Origin: Nitrospirota bacterium
GTDB lineage: Bacteria; Nitrospirota; JAOUDF01
DNA length: 36,493 bases
Direction of reading: 5' to 3'
NCBI GenBank assembly: GCA_029859385.1
Contig: JAOUDF010000004.1
Span: forward strand, 1 to 36,493
Shown: positions 11,450 to 20,927 of the stretch, piece after piece
How the letters are laid out: each line of letters begins with the position of its first letter
Numbering within the stretch: the first letter of the stretch is position 1
Position numbers and translations under genes: made by a program
The notes under the pieces: model-generated
Told to the model about the DNA's origin: nothing
The model's input: only the letters and a program-made list of their open reading frames with translations
Database searches by the model: none

Positions 11450-12736
11450 TCAGCGACGCAGCGCGCCCAGGAGTTTCTCCGCCGGTATGGCCTGTTCACC
11501 GCCATCCTTAAGATCGACCAGCGCTACCGTACCTTTCGGCAGATCGCTCCTCCCAAGGATTACCACAAAGCGGCAGCGGTTTTTCCGCGCGTACTTCATC
11601 GACTCTTCTACGGAGCGCTTTACTATATCCCTCGCCACCGAGTAACCGGCCTCCCTGAGTTTTCCGCAGAGCTGAAAGGCCTCCCGCTTGTCGGCCTGGT
11701 AGTCGATGACAAGGATGTCGGTCCCCTTGGTCTCGGGGAGCCTCTTCTGTGTCTCCAGGGCGTTCATCACCCGCTCCAGGTCCAGGGCGAAACCGGTGGC
11801 GGCGGACGGTGTGCCGAACTTGCCAAGGAGGTTGTTGTAGCGCCCGCCGGAGCCCAGATGGCTGCCCATCCCCTCGGCAAAGATCTCGAAGATGACGCCG
11901 GTGTGGTAATCGAAGCCCCGCACCTCTCCCAGGTCGATGATGACATGCTCTTCAAGGCCGTAAGCCGCGAGCATCCGCCAGATTTCAGAGAGGTTCCCGA
12001 GGGCCTTTTTCGACTCCTCGTTCCCTGCATAGGTCGCCGCCTTCTCGAGGACCTCGGGACCACCAAACAGGTTGCAGGCGCCCAGGATGGCCTCCCGCTG
12101 CGCCTCATCAATCTCCACCCCTGCCAGCAATTCCACCAGTCGGGAGAAATTTTTCTTGCAGACCGCCTTCTGAATGTCGTCGGCCAGGGTGCCGCTGATT
12201 CCCGAGGCGTTGAGGATACCACGGTAAAACTCCACCTGCCCCAGGGCGATCTGGAATTTTTCCACTCCCGCCGCCTTCAGCACCTCGATGCACAGGGCGA
12301 TTACCTCTGCGTCGGCCTCCGGTTCGTCCAGGCCTATGAGTTCGGCCCCCAGCTGGATGATCTCCCTCTGTCTCCCCCCGTGCTCGCTCTCGTACCTAAA
12401 GACACTCTGGGAATAGCAGAGGCGCATCGGCTTCGGCTGGTCAGCCATGGTGGTGGAGACGATGCGCGCCACCTGCGGAGTGACATCGGGGCGCAGCACC
12501 ATCATCCGGCCGGTGGAGCGCTCGGTGATCCGGTAGCTCTTCTTGAGGATATCCTCGTGGGTGCCCGCCGAGAGAAGGTCAAGATACTCGAAGGGCGGGG
12601 GAACTATCTCCCGGTATCCCCAGCGGCCAAAGACGGCCAGGGTCTGTTCCTCTATCCACCGCTTGCGGGCGGCGGCTTCGGGTTGAAAGGTGAGGACGCC
12701 CTTTGGGGTGAGTGGCCCCTTGTCACTTTTTTTCAT
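11450..12736 (-). CDS. hisZ: ATP phosphoribosyltransferase regulatory subunit (HisZ; HisRS paralogue)
   Basis: Class II aaRS-like fold without a HisRS anticodon-domain signature; LRPDVTPQVARIV, GLEEHVIIDLGEVRGFDYHTGVIFEIFA, GGRYNNLLGKFG; start MKKSDKGPL chosen over 12769. Confidence 0.85.
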   Translation of the reverse strand: MKKSDKGPLTPKGVLTFQPEAAARKRWIEEQTLAVFGRWGYREIVPPPFEYLDLLSAGTHEDILKKSYRITERSTGRMMVLRPDVTPQVARIVSTTMADQPKPMRLCYSQSVFRYESEHGGRQREIIQLGAELIGLDEPEADAEVIALCIEVLKAAGVEKFQIALGQVEFYRGILNASGISGTLADDIQKAVCKKNFSRLVELLAGVEIDEAQREAILGACNLFGGPEVLEKAATYAGNEESKKALGNLSEIWRMLAAYGLEEHVIIDLGEVRGFDYHTGVIFEIFAEGMGSHLGSGGRYNNLLGKFGTPSAATGFALDLERVMNALETQKRLPETKGTDILVIDYQADKREAFQLCGKLREAGYSVARDIVKRSVEESMKYARKNRCRFVVILGRSDLPKGTVALVDLKDGGEQAIPAEKLLGALRR

Positions 12737-12771
12737 CGTTTCCTGTTTCGAAATATGGGCGAAAAGCAAAA

Positions 12772-12794
12772 GGCCCTCCGGTCGTCGGAGGGCC
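12772..12794 (-). terminator. Rho-independent terminator after serA
   Basis: GGCCCTCCG-GTCGT-CGGAGGGCC, with aaaagcaaaa to its left giving a U-rich tail on minus-strand transcripts. Confidence 0.7.
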
Positions 12795-12826
12795 CTGCGA
12801 TAACCAGGTTCAGGAGCTCAACGACC

Positions 12827-14407
12827 TTACAGCTTTATCTGCTTGGCCGAAATGATGTTCGGCAGCTTCCTGATCTCGTCCAGAACCTCGGCCGATGCCG
12901 CTGAATCGACATTGACGACCGAAATGGCATTCTCGCCAAGGGCGCGTCTGCCGAACTCCATGCGGGCGATGTTGATGCCGTGCTTGCCAAGGGTGGAACC
13001 GATGTTTCCGATAACGCCCGGCTTGTCATAGTTCTGCATGACCAGCATATGGCCCTCGGGGAAGGCCTCAACGGCGAACTTGTCGATCTCGACGATCCGG
13101 GGCTCCTTCTTGTGGAAGAGGGCGCCGGAAACCGCGTGGACTCCCTGCGCGGTCTTTACCTTCACGGTGATGAGGGAGGCAAAGTCGTGGGTGTCGCTGG
13201 ACTTGGTCTCGCGGACCTCGATGCCCCTCTCCTTGGCCATGATCGGTGCGTTGACGTAGTTTACATGCTCCGAAATCGGCGTCAGCAAACCCTTCAGCGC
13301 AGCGATGGTGACCGGGCCGACGTTCATCTCGGCAACTTCACCGGAGTACTCGATCTCTATCTCGGTAAGGCCGCCTTCGTAGAGCTGGGCCTGGAAGGCC
13401 CCGAGCTTCTCGGCCAGGGCCAGATAGGGCTGTACCCGGGGAAGCTGGTCCGCCGGCACGGAAGAGACGTTGACCGCATTGCGCACCACGCCGTTTACGA
13501 GATAGTCGGCGATCTGCTCCGCCACCGCCAGCGCCACATTCTCCTGGGCTTCAAGCGTGGATGCGCCCAGGTGGGGCGTGCCGATGAAGTTGTCCAGCGT
13601 CAGCAGCGGATGGGCCGGGTCTACCGGTTCCTTCTCGAAGACGTCGAGGGCCGCTGTGGCGACATGCTTGCTCACAAGGGCGTCATACAGTGCCTTCTCG
13701 TCGATGATGCCGCCACGGGCCGCACATACGATAACCACGCCCTTCTTCATCTGGGCGATGACGTCGGCGTTGATGAGCCCCTTGGTCTCCGGGGTCAGCG
13801 GCGAGTGGATGGTGATGAAGTCCGACTTCTTGTACAGGGTCGGCAGGTCAACCTGCTCCACGCCCAGCTGGGCGGCCTTCTCGGGGGAGAGGAAGGGATC
13901 AAAGGCGACGACGTTCATGAACAGGCCGTTGGCGACCCGTGCTACGTGGCTGCCGATCTGGCCGAGGCCGATGATACCGAGGGTCTTGTTGTAGAGCTCG
14001 ATACCCATGCGGCTCTTTTCCCACTTGCCCGCCTTGAGCGCGCCGGCTGCCTGCGGCACCTGACGGCATGCGGCGAAGAGGAGCGCAACCGCGTGCTCGG
14101 CGGTGGTGACGGTGTTGCCGCCGGGGGTGTTCATTACCACGATGCCCTTGGCCGAGGCCGCCTTCACATCGATATTGTCCACACCGGAACCGGCGCGGCC
14201 GATTACCTTCAGCTTATCAGCGGCGGCGATGATCTCCGCCGTTGCCTTGGTGGCACTTCTTACGACGAGTCCGTCGTACTTCCCTATCTCTTTCTTCAGC
14301 TCCTCAGGGTTGGCGGCCAGCGAGGTGTTTACGTCCACCTCGATCCCGGCCTTCTTCAGTATATCTACCCCCTGATCGGAGATTTTGTCACTCACCAGTA
14401 CACGCAT
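12827..14407 (-). CDS. serA: D-3-phosphoglycerate dehydrogenase
   Basis: 526 aa; MRVLVSDKISDQGVDIL, GRAGSGVDNIDVKAA, LGIIGLGQIGSHVA, C-terminal ASB/ACT domains (NYDKPGVIGNIGSTLGKHGINIARMEFGR). Confidence 0.97.
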   Translation of the reverse strand: MRVLVSDKISDQGVDILKKAGIEVDVNTSLAANPEELKKEIGKYDGLVVRSATKATAEIIAAADKLKVIGRAGSGVDNIDVKAASAKGIVVMNTPGGNTVTTAEHAVALLFAACRQVPQAAGALKAGKWEKSRMGIELYNKTLGIIGLGQIGSHVARVANGLFMNVVAFDPFLSPEKAAQLGVEQVDLPTLYKKSDFITIHSPLTPETKGLINADVIAQMKKGVVIVCAARGGIIDEKALYDALVSKHVATAALDVFEKEPVDPAHPLLTLDNFIGTPHLGASTLEAQENVALAVAEQIADYLVNGVVRNAVNVSSVPADQLPRVQPYLALAEKLGAFQAQLYEGGLTEIEIEYSGEVAEMNVGPVTIAALKGLLTPISEHVNYVNAPIMAKERGIEVRETKSSDTHDFASLITVKVKTAQGVHAVSGALFHKKEPRIVEIDKFAVEAFPEGHMLVMQNYDKPGVIGNIGSTLGKHGINIARMEFGRRALGENAISVVNVDSAASAEVLDEIRKLPNIISAKQIKL

Positions 14408-14435
14408 TTAACAGTTCCTCCGCTTAACAAAGTCG

Positions 14436-14507
14436 TCACACCGGTGAAAACCGGTGTCCAGGGGTTGTGCGCCCATTCGCTGGATTCCGGCTTCCGCCGG
14501 AATGACA
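14436..14507. repeat. Two-hairpin REP/MITE-like intergenic element, copy 1
   Basis: GTCACACCGGTgaaaACCGGTGTCCAG...CTGGATTCCGGCttccGCCGGAATGAC; the ends GTCA/TGAC are inverted; shares architecture with 22554-22616. Confidence 0.7.
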
Positions 14508-14528
14508 AACCAAAGGCGTTTCAGACTC

Positions 14529-15668
14529 TTACTTCTTGCAAAGAATTTCCTGAGCCGCTGCTACACCCTTGCCGAACTCCACGGGATGACCCAGACCCTT
14601 CAGTACCATCTCCGTCGCGGAAACGGCGGTGATGACATCGAAGGTGTCGGCATACCCGAGGTGGGCGATGCGGAAGATCTTCCCCTTGAGGTGGTCCTGA
14701 CCGCCGGCGGCGGTAATGCCGTACTTCACGCGGAGGTCCTTGTATATCTGCTGACCGTCAACCCCTGCCGGTGCACAGACCGCGGTGAGGGCGTTGGACG
14801 GCGACTGCTTCGGGAAGAGCTCCATGCCCAGCGCCTTGTAGGCGGCGCGGGTGGCGTCGGCCAGCCTCTGCTGACGGCCGAAGACGTTCTCCAGCCCCTC
14901 GGCCTTCATCATCTTGAGCGCCTCGCGAAGGCCGATGATGAGCGACACGGCGGAGGTGAAGGCCGTCTGGTTCTTGGCCAGGTTTTCCCGCTCTTTCTTG
15001 AGGTTGAAATAGAACTTGCTGTTCTTCGCCTTGTCGGCCATGGCCCATGCCTTGTCGGAAACGCTTACGCAGGCAAGACCGGGAGGCAGCATCAGCGCCT
15101 TCTGGGAGCCGGTAACCACGATGTCCACGCCCCAGTCGTCGGTCTTGATATCGAAGACGCCGATGGCGGTGATGGCGTCCACCACGAGGATGGTATTCGC
15201 GCGCGGCTTCACGATCTCGGCTATGGCCTTCGTGTCATGTGCGACGCCCGTGGAGGTCTCGCTGGCCTGCATGTAGACCGCCTTGATGGAGGGGTCCTTG
15301 TCGAGGGCCGCCTTTACCGTCTGCGGGTCAATCGCGTATCCCCATTCCACCTTGATCTCTTCAACCTGCACGCCGAAGGCCTGGCAGATCTTGGTCCAGC
15401 GCTCGCCGAACTTTCCGCCGTTGAGGACAAGGGCCTTGTCGCCGGGGTTGAGGAAGTTGTTTACCGATGCAACCATGCCGCCGGTACCGGTCGAGACGAG
15501 AATCATCACGTCGTTCTTCGTCTGGAAGAGCCACTGGAGGTCCTTCTTCGCCTCATCAAGGACGGGAAGGAACTCGGGAGCCCGGTGGTGAATAATGGGC
15601 AGGGACATTGCGGACAGAACCTCCGGCGGAACCGGAGTTGGTCCAGGAGCCAGCAGGTACTTTTTCAT
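14529..15668 (-). CDS. Class V aminotransferase, serine-pyruvate / alanine-glyoxylate type
   Basis: 379 aa; MKKYLLAPGPTPVPPEVLSAMSLPIIHHR, VDAITAIGVFDIKTDDWGVDIVVTGSQKALMLPPGLA (PLP lysine region); upstream of serA on the same strand. Confidence 0.92.
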   Translation of the reverse strand: MKKYLLAPGPTPVPPEVLSAMSLPIIHHRAPEFLPVLDEAKKDLQWLFQTKNDVMILVSTGTGGMVASVNNFLNPGDKALVLNGGKFGERWTKICQAFGVQVEEIKVEWGYAIDPQTVKAALDKDPSIKAVYMQASETSTGVAHDTKAIAEIVKPRANTILVVDAITAIGVFDIKTDDWGVDIVVTGSQKALMLPPGLACVSVSDKAWAMADKAKNSKFYFNLKKERENLAKNQTAFTSAVSLIIGLREALKMMKAEGLENVFGRQQRLADATRAAYKALGMELFPKQSPSNALTAVCAPAGVDGQQIYKDLRVKYGITAAGGQDHLKGKIFRIAHLGYADTFDVITAVSATEMVLKGLGHPVEFGKGVAAAQEILCKK

Positions 15669-15808
15669 CGGCGAAACCTCCTCGAACTAGCTGTTTTTGT
15701 TATGGTTTTTCGGAAAAATGGAAACGGTACGCTAACACGGGGTTAATTTTTTGTCAAGGAAAAGAGTTTTTCCATAAACTGGATTTCTACACCACGCAGG
15801 CAAAAAAA

Positions 15809-15836
15809 ATCTCCGGGCGGTGTTGTGCCCGGAGAT
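15809..15836 (-). terminator. Rho-independent terminator downstream of the Tim44-like gene
   Basis: ATCTCCGGGC-ggtgttgt-GCCCGGAGAT, preceded by aaaaaaaa on the plus strand (U-tract on minus transcripts). Confidence 0.8.
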
Positions 15837-15868
15837 CGGTTGTTTTCTTAAAGGAAAGGGCTTGCCGG

Positions 15869-16834
15869 TTATGCCTGGTTGATTGCCGACAGCCTCCAGG
15901 GGTTGTTCCCCACGGTCCGCGTCAAGGTCCAGTATTCCTCGAACTTGACCGGCTCCGTCTTGCTGCCGGCAATAATCTCGCCGCTTTCTTTTACCGTGTA
16001 GTCCAGCAGGTTGGCGTATATCCGCACCGTCACGAAATCCTGCCCCGTTTCCTGCCACGCCTCGGTAATTTCCACATCTCTCACCGCCACATTCTCCATG
16101 CGGTTCAAAGTCTTCTCCCGCAGCATCCTGTCTATGTCTTCCTGAAGGATTCGCCGCATTTCGTCGGTGAGAAGGTCTCCCGCCGGGGCCAGGTCGCGGT
16201 TCATCCATGCCCCCTGGACCTTGAAGAAGGTGTCCATGGCAGCGTCCTTGAAGCGGCCTTCGTCAAAAGACGGATCGAACTGGCGGATATGCGTGAGGCC
16301 CGTCTCCCGATCGCTGAGGGTTGGTGCGTAGGCGGGTTGAACTGGGGGCTCCTGTGTTGCCACCGGTGAACCGCTGCCGTAGGCTGTGGCGCCCTGGTAG
16401 GCGTAGCTTTCTTCCCTTCTTCCCTTGACCATCCTGAAAATCATGTAACCAATGCCGGCAACAAGGATGATCTCGAAGAGTCCTATGCCGCTTCCACCCA
16501 AGCCACCGGTGCCGGCGAACCCGAGGCTGCTGAAGAGCATGCCTCCCAGCAACCCTCCCAGAATCCCGCCTCCCATGCCGCGCATGAAACCGCCGCCGGC
16601 CGGCTGTTGCTGGTAGGGCATCTGCTGTACGGGCGACGGAGCGACCTGCTGTTGAGATGGGGCGGTCTGGGTTGAAGGTTTGCTGGTCAGGGGAGTGGAA
16701 TAACTCCGCGAGCCGCGGCTTCCGCCGGACCTGCCGCCGCCCGCCCGGGCTTCGGATTCCAGCTCGAGGACGGTCAGAGAAAGGAAAAGTACCGACGCCG
16801 CTATGGCAAACCATTTGAACATGCCTTTGCTCAT
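15869..16834 (-). CDS. Tim44-like domain membrane protein
   Basis: N-terminal signal/TM, Gly/Gln/Ser-rich linker, glycine-rich membrane segment, C-terminal Tim44-like domain (FFKVQGAWMNRDLAPAGDLLTDEMRRIL...EEYWTLTRTVGNNPWRLSAINQA). Confidence 0.85.
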   Translation of the reverse strand: MSKGMFKWFAIAASVLFLSLTVLELESEARAGGGRSGGSRGSRSYSTPLTSKPSTQTAPSQQQVAPSPVQQMPYQQQPAGGGFMRGMGGGILGGLLGGMLFSSLGFAGTGGLGGSGIGLFEIILVAGIGYMIFRMVKGRREESYAYQGATAYGSGSPVATQEPPVQPAYAPTLSDRETGLTHIRQFDPSFDEGRFKDAAMDTFFKVQGAWMNRDLAPAGDLLTDEMRRILQEDIDRMLREKTLNRMENVAVRDVEITEAWQETGQDFVTVRIYANLLDYTVKESGEIIAGSKTEPVKFEEYWTLTRTVGNNPWRLSAINQA

Positions 16835-17057
16835 AAATCTCCATTAATAAGGTTATGACGGCATCCGGCCGTCCCGTTATTTTCGGGCAGATTCTGCCCG
16901 ACGGTTTTTGCAAAGTCAAGACGAATAGCGGTGCGGACCGTCTGGCCGGAAATCAGCGGCCAAGAAGGCGGGAGGGTTTCCCATTGTCGCCCCTTTGCCG
17001 TTGTGGTATTTTAGCAGTCGTTGTGTTGGACAGGAGGTTTTCATACAGGAGGGAGTA

Positions 17058-17255
17058 ATGTCTGAAAAGATTACCAAGGATCAGATACTCAACAACGTGC
17101 TGGCCAAATACCCCGCGACCATGGGAGTCTTCAACGACTTCAATATCGACTCGTGCTGTGGTGGAGCGGTGCCTATCGAAGAAGCCTGCAAGCGCGACGG
17201 CGCTGACACCGGCAAGGTGATCGATGCGCTCAACAAGGCGGCGGGACTGGCGTAA
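17058..17255 (+). CDS. Stand-alone DUF542 / ScdA-YtfE (RIC) N-terminal domain protein
   Basis: 65 aa: MSEKITKDQILNNVLAKYPATMGVFNDFNIDSCCGGAVPIEEACKRDGADTGKVIDALNKAAGLA; SD-like aggaggga upstream; no hemerythrin domain follows. Confidence 0.85.
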   Translation: MSEKITKDQILNNVLAKYPATMGVFNDFNIDSCCGGAVPIEEACKRDGADTGKVIDALNKAAGLA

Positions 17256-17262
17256 AAAGATC

Positions 17263-17287
17263 GGCCCCCGGTTCTCGTCCGGGGGCC
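17263..17287. terminator. Hairpin terminator between convergent genes
   Basis: GGCCCCCGG-TTCTCGT-CCGGGGGCC, flanked on the left by aaaaaga. Confidence 0.7.
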
Positions 17288-17291
17288 CCGG

Positions 17292-17696
17292 TCACTGCTG
17301 ACTGGAATTTTCTGATTTGGTGCCGAACAATCCTTTGATCTTGTCGAAGGTCTCCCCGGCTTTCTGATACGCCTCTTTGAACTGATCGCCGACTTCCTGG
17401 CCTATTTCGCCCTTCCGCTCGTTGAGGTCCTTCAGCTTTGCCACGGCATTATCCTTTTGCTCGATGAACTGTGCCTTCAGTTCGCGAAATTCCTCCCGTG
17501 TCTTTTTCCCCAGCTTTTTCCCCTTCGCCTCCATCTCCTTGAGATTCTCTTCCCACTCATGCAGCTTCTTCTTTGCCGCGTCGAGAGAAGAGTCGACCTT
17601 CTGGCCCACAGTCTCATCGGTTTTTTCCTGGGCGTAGCAGATACCCCCGGCAATAAGGAATTGAATGGCAAGGACGAGGGCTGCGAGTTGTCTCAT
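17292..17696 (-). CDS. Secreted/periplasmic coiled-coil hypothetical protein
   Basis: Signal peptide-like MRQLAALVLAIQFLIAGGICYAQ then charged heptad-like helix; start MRQL chosen over 17714. Confidence 0.65.
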   Translation of the reverse strand: MRQLAALVLAIQFLIAGGICYAQEKTDETVGQKVDSSLDAAKKKLHEWEENLKEMEAKGKKLGKKTREEFRELKAQFIEQKDNAVAKLKDLNERKGEIGQEVGDQFKEAYQKAGETFDKIKGLFGTKSENSSQQ

Positions 17697-17797
17697 ATAG
17701 TCTCCTTTCAGCAAACAGGGATAAACCGTTGTTACTATACGGCATCTTTGACCAAAATCAATGGCCCGTGTTCCCGCTTGCCGTCGCCGCGAACTAG

Positions 17798-17814
17798 TTG
17801 CAAATCATTTGCAA
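17798..17814. promoter_or_regulatory. Putative Fur/Zur-family operator
   Basis: Perfect inverted repeat TTGCAAA-TCA-TTTGCAA, about 45 bp upstream of the Fur-family gene that heads the znu operon. Confidence 0.6.
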
Positions 17815-17859
17815 TTGGGGTAGATTGTATTTCCTGTATACGCAATAAAGGATATTTCC

Positions 17860-18285
17860 ATGGCACAAAAAGACGACCGAACCATAAAGAGCGCTCTCCG
17901 CGAAAAGGGGTATCGCCTCACCGGGCCGCGAAAAGGGGTGGCCGACCTGCTGGCGAAAGAGGGGCGGCCCCTCTCGGTCCAGGAGATTTACGAAAAGATG
18001 CAGAAGAAGGTCGACCTCGCCACGGTCTACCGGGTTATCCACCTCCTTCTCGATCTGGGACTGGCGCGCAAAACCGGCTCTCCCTCCGGCAGTGCCCTCT
18101 ACGAAATGGAGGGAGAGCAGCACCATCACCATATCTTCTGCAAAGAATGCGGCAGGATGGAAGAGATCGAGGGGTGCCTGCTGAGCGCCCTGGAAAAGGA
18201 GCTTTCGCGGAAGAAGCGGTTTACCATAACCGGCCATACGCTGGAATTCTTCGGTGTCTGTTACGACTGCGGACAGAAGGGGTAG
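17860..18285 (+). CDS. Fur-family transcriptional regulator, probably Zur-like
   Basis: 141 aa; LTGPRKGVADLLAKEGRPLSVQEIYEKM...DLATVYRVIHLLLDLGLA, HHHHIFCKECGRMEEIEGC, C-terminal CYDCG; followed by znuACB. Confidence 0.9.
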   Translation: MAQKDDRTIKSALREKGYRLTGPRKGVADLLAKEGRPLSVQEIYEKMQKKVDLATVYRVIHLLLDLGLARKTGSPSGSALYEMEGEQHHHHIFCKECGRMEEIEGCLLSALEKELSRKKRFTITGHTLEFFGVCYDCGQKG

Positions 18286-18286
18286 G

Positions 18287-19222
18287 ATGAAACGATTTGC
18301 AAATATCTTCTGTGCTTTGGCGCTCCTTTTCGTCTTCGCCGGGTGTAGCAAGGGGCCTGAGCAGGCTTCAAAAGCTACGGACAAACCCCTGGTGATCACC
18401 ACCTTTTTCCCGCTCTATGACTTTGCCAAAAACGTAGCAGGAGACCGGATGCGGGTGGAAAACCTTTTACCGGCCGGTGCAGGCCCTCATGAGTTTACCT
18501 TTACCCCGAAGGACCGTCAGCGGCTGGAGAATGCCCGCCTTCTCATCAAGAACGGCTTCGGTCTCGAAACCTTCCTGGAAGACGTTACCCTCTCTCCCGA
18601 CAAGACACTGGTCGTCGAGGCGGGCAAGGGGATTGCGCCTCTTGAACTCAAGAAAAAGGAAGATCACCGCGACGAGCACGAGCACGTCGGTGGTCATCAT
18701 CACGAAGGCGGCGACCCGCATGTATGGCTCGATCCGGTCAACGCCATGAAGCAGGTGGAGAATATCCGCGACGCCATGATCGCCGTCGACCCGGCCAACA
18801 AGACCGTTTACGAGGCCAATGCCGTCCGCTATCTCGATCAGCTGCGGGCGCTGGACGAAGAGTGCCGCAGGGAGATTGAGGGTTTCGCCCGTAAGGAGTT
18901 CGTGGCCTACCACTCGGCCTTCAGCTATTTCTCGAACCGCTACGGGTTGAAGCAGGTGGCGGTGTTCGAGGAGGTCCCCGGCAAGGAGCCGTCGCCGCGC
19001 TCTATGGCGGGGCTTATTAATACCATCAAAAAGTACAACGTCAGGGCGCTCTTTACCGAGCCACAGTTTTCGCCGAGGATCATCCAGACCGTCGCGTCGG
19101 ACCTGAAGCTGAGCGTGCTGGAGCTCGATCCCATGGAGACGGGGGATTTTGAAAAAGGGTCGTACATCGGCGTCATGAAGAAGAACCTGGCGGCATTCAA
19201 AGAGGCGCAGAACAAGCCATGA
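18287..19222 (+). CDS. znuA: Zinc ABC transporter substrate-binding lipoprotein (ZnuA-like)
   Basis: Lipobox-like LLFVFAGCSK; His-rich loop DHRDEHEHVGGHHHEGGDPHVWLDPVNAMKQVENI; start 2 nt after the Fur-family stop. Confidence 0.93.
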   Translation: MKRFANIFCALALLFVFAGCSKGPEQASKATDKPLVITTFFPLYDFAKNVAGDRMRVENLLPAGAGPHEFTFTPKDRQRLENARLLIKNGFGLETFLEDVTLSPDKTLVVEAGKGIAPLELKKKEDHRDEHEHVGGHHHEGGDPHVWLDPVNAMKQVENIRDAMIAVDPANKTVYEANAVRYLDQLRALDEECRREIEGFARKEFVAYHSAFSYFSNRYGLKQVAVFEEVPGKEPSPRSMAGLINTIKKYNVRALFTEPQFSPRIIQTVASDLKLSVLELDPMETGDFEKGSYIGVMKKNLAAFKEAQNKP

Positions 19223-19944
19223 GCATCATCGAAGTAGAAGACCTCAACGTGCGGATCGGCTCGCACCATATCCTTCAGCATGTCAGCTTCACCGTGGAGA
19301 AGGGTGCGGTAACCGCCATCATCGGTCCCAACGGCTCGGGCAAGACCACCCTCGTTAAGGTGATTACCGGCCTTCAGTCCTTCGATACCGGCACCGTTAA
19401 GCTCTTTGGCACCCCGGTAAAAGAGCTGGGCAAGTTGCACCGCAAGCTGGGGTATGTCCCCCAGAAGGTCGATTTCGACCGGAGCGTCCCCCTTACCGTC
19501 GAGGAGCTATTGAACCTCAACCTGCTCGAAAAAACCGGGCGTAGGGAAAAGATCGCGGCATCTCTGGACGAGATCGGCGCGGGGCATCTCATGGACCGTA
19601 AGCTCGGCGTCCTCTCCGGCGGCGAGTTTCAACGGGTGCTCATCGCCCTGAGCCTCATTCAGGACCCCGAGATATTGATCCTCGACGAACCCTCCGCGGG
19701 CATCGACGTCGAAGGCGAGAAGGTTTTTTACGACATGATCGAACAACTCGCCGAGTCCCGGGGCATGACCGTACTGCTTGTCTCCCACGACGTAGGGGTG
19801 GTGTATCGCTACGCCGACGGTGTGCTCTGCCTTAACCAGAAGCTTGTATGCAGCGGCACGCCGCACGAGGCCCTTTCCCAGGAGACGGTGCGGGAGCTTT
19901 ACGGACAGGGGGCATCCCTGTACGACCACGTCCACAGGCATTAG
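19219..19944 (+). CDS. znuC: Zinc ABC transporter ATP-binding protein
   Basis: Walker A GPNGSGKTTLVKV, signature LSGGEFQRVLIA, Walker B ILILDEPSAGID; overlaps znuA by 4 nt. Confidence 0.93.
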   Translation: MSIIEVEDLNVRIGSHHILQHVSFTVEKGAVTAIIGPNGSGKTTLVKVITGLQSFDTGTVKLFGTPVKELGKLHRKLGYVPQKVDFDRSVPLTVEELLNLNLLEKTGRREKIAASLDEIGAGHLMDRKLGVLSGGEFQRVLIALSLIQDPEILILDEPSAGIDVEGEKVFYDMIEQLAESRGMTVLLVSHDVGVVYRYADGVLCLNQKLVCSGTPHEALSQETVRELYGQGASLYDHVHRH

Positions 19945-19953
19945 GAGACCACA

Positions 19954-20748
19954 GTGCTCGACATACTCGCCTACCCCTTCGTTCAGCGCGCCCTCGTATC
20001 GGGGGTCATCGTCGGGATCGTCTGCGCCCTGCTGGGGGTCTTTGTCGTCATCCGCAAGATGTCGTTCTTCGGCGACGCCATCTCCCACTCCGCCTTTACC
20101 GGCGTGGCCCTGGGCTTTCTCCTCGGCATAAACCCGTCGCTGTCGGCCCTCGGTTTCGCCATCCTTGTCGCCGCCGGCATGGTCTATCTGCAGAACAAGG
20201 GGAACCTCTCCGCCGACACCACCATCGGCATCTTCTTCTCCGGTTCCGCCGCCCTGGGCCTACTGATAATCGCCCTGCTCAGGGGCTACCGCACCGATCT
20301 CTTTCAATATCTGCTGGGAGACATCCTCTCCATCTCCGACCGCGACCTCATGATCTCCGTAGTCATGGGGATCGTCGTCGTAGGCGTCATGTCCCGCATA
20401 ATGAGGCCGCTGCTGCAGATAACCTTTAACCGCGACATGGCCAAGGTTGCCGGGGTGCCGGTCGAGCGGTACGAATACCTGCTCATGTTCCTCCTCGCCG
20501 CTACCGTCGCCGTGAGCCTCAAGATCGTCGGCATCATCCTCGTCACCGCGCTCCTCATCGTCCCTGCCGCCGCCGCAAAGAACATCAGCGCCAACTTTCG
20601 GCAGATGGTCGCCTGGTCGGTCATCTTCGGTGTCTCCAGCAGCATCCTCGGCCTCGCCGCGTCTTACTGGCTCGACACCTCGTCGGGGCCGACCATTGTT
20701 CTTACCTCGATCCTTATCTTCTGCATTACCCTCGCCGCGCGGAAATAG
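19954..20748 (+). CDS. znuB: Zinc ABC transporter permease
   Basis: 264 aa polytopic ABC-3 family permease; RKMSFFGDAISHSAFTGVALG, GDILSISDRDL. Confidence 0.92.
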   Translation: MLDILAYPFVQRALVSGVIVGIVCALLGVFVVIRKMSFFGDAISHSAFTGVALGFLLGINPSLSALGFAILVAAGMVYLQNKGNLSADTTIGIFFSGSAALGLLIIALLRGYRTDLFQYLLGDILSISDRDLMISVVMGIVVVGVMSRIMRPLLQITFNRDMAKVAGVPVERYEYLLMFLLAATVAVSLKIVGIILVTALLIVPAAAAKNISANFRQMVAWSVIFGVSSSILGLAASYWLDTSSGPTIVLTSILIFCITLAARK

Positions 20749-20927
20749 CTGCTCCACAGTCGACCAATTATAAATCAGTGTGTTCTACTTGTTATTCTGC
20801 TTTACAAAGGCTGGAGGGGGTTGGTAAATTCGGGACATGATTAATGGCTTATTGAAGTTGAACAGAGAGTGGCATCTGAAAGCCGAAACAAAGTCTCCCC
20901 AACTTATTCAGTGAGGTATGGGTCGAT

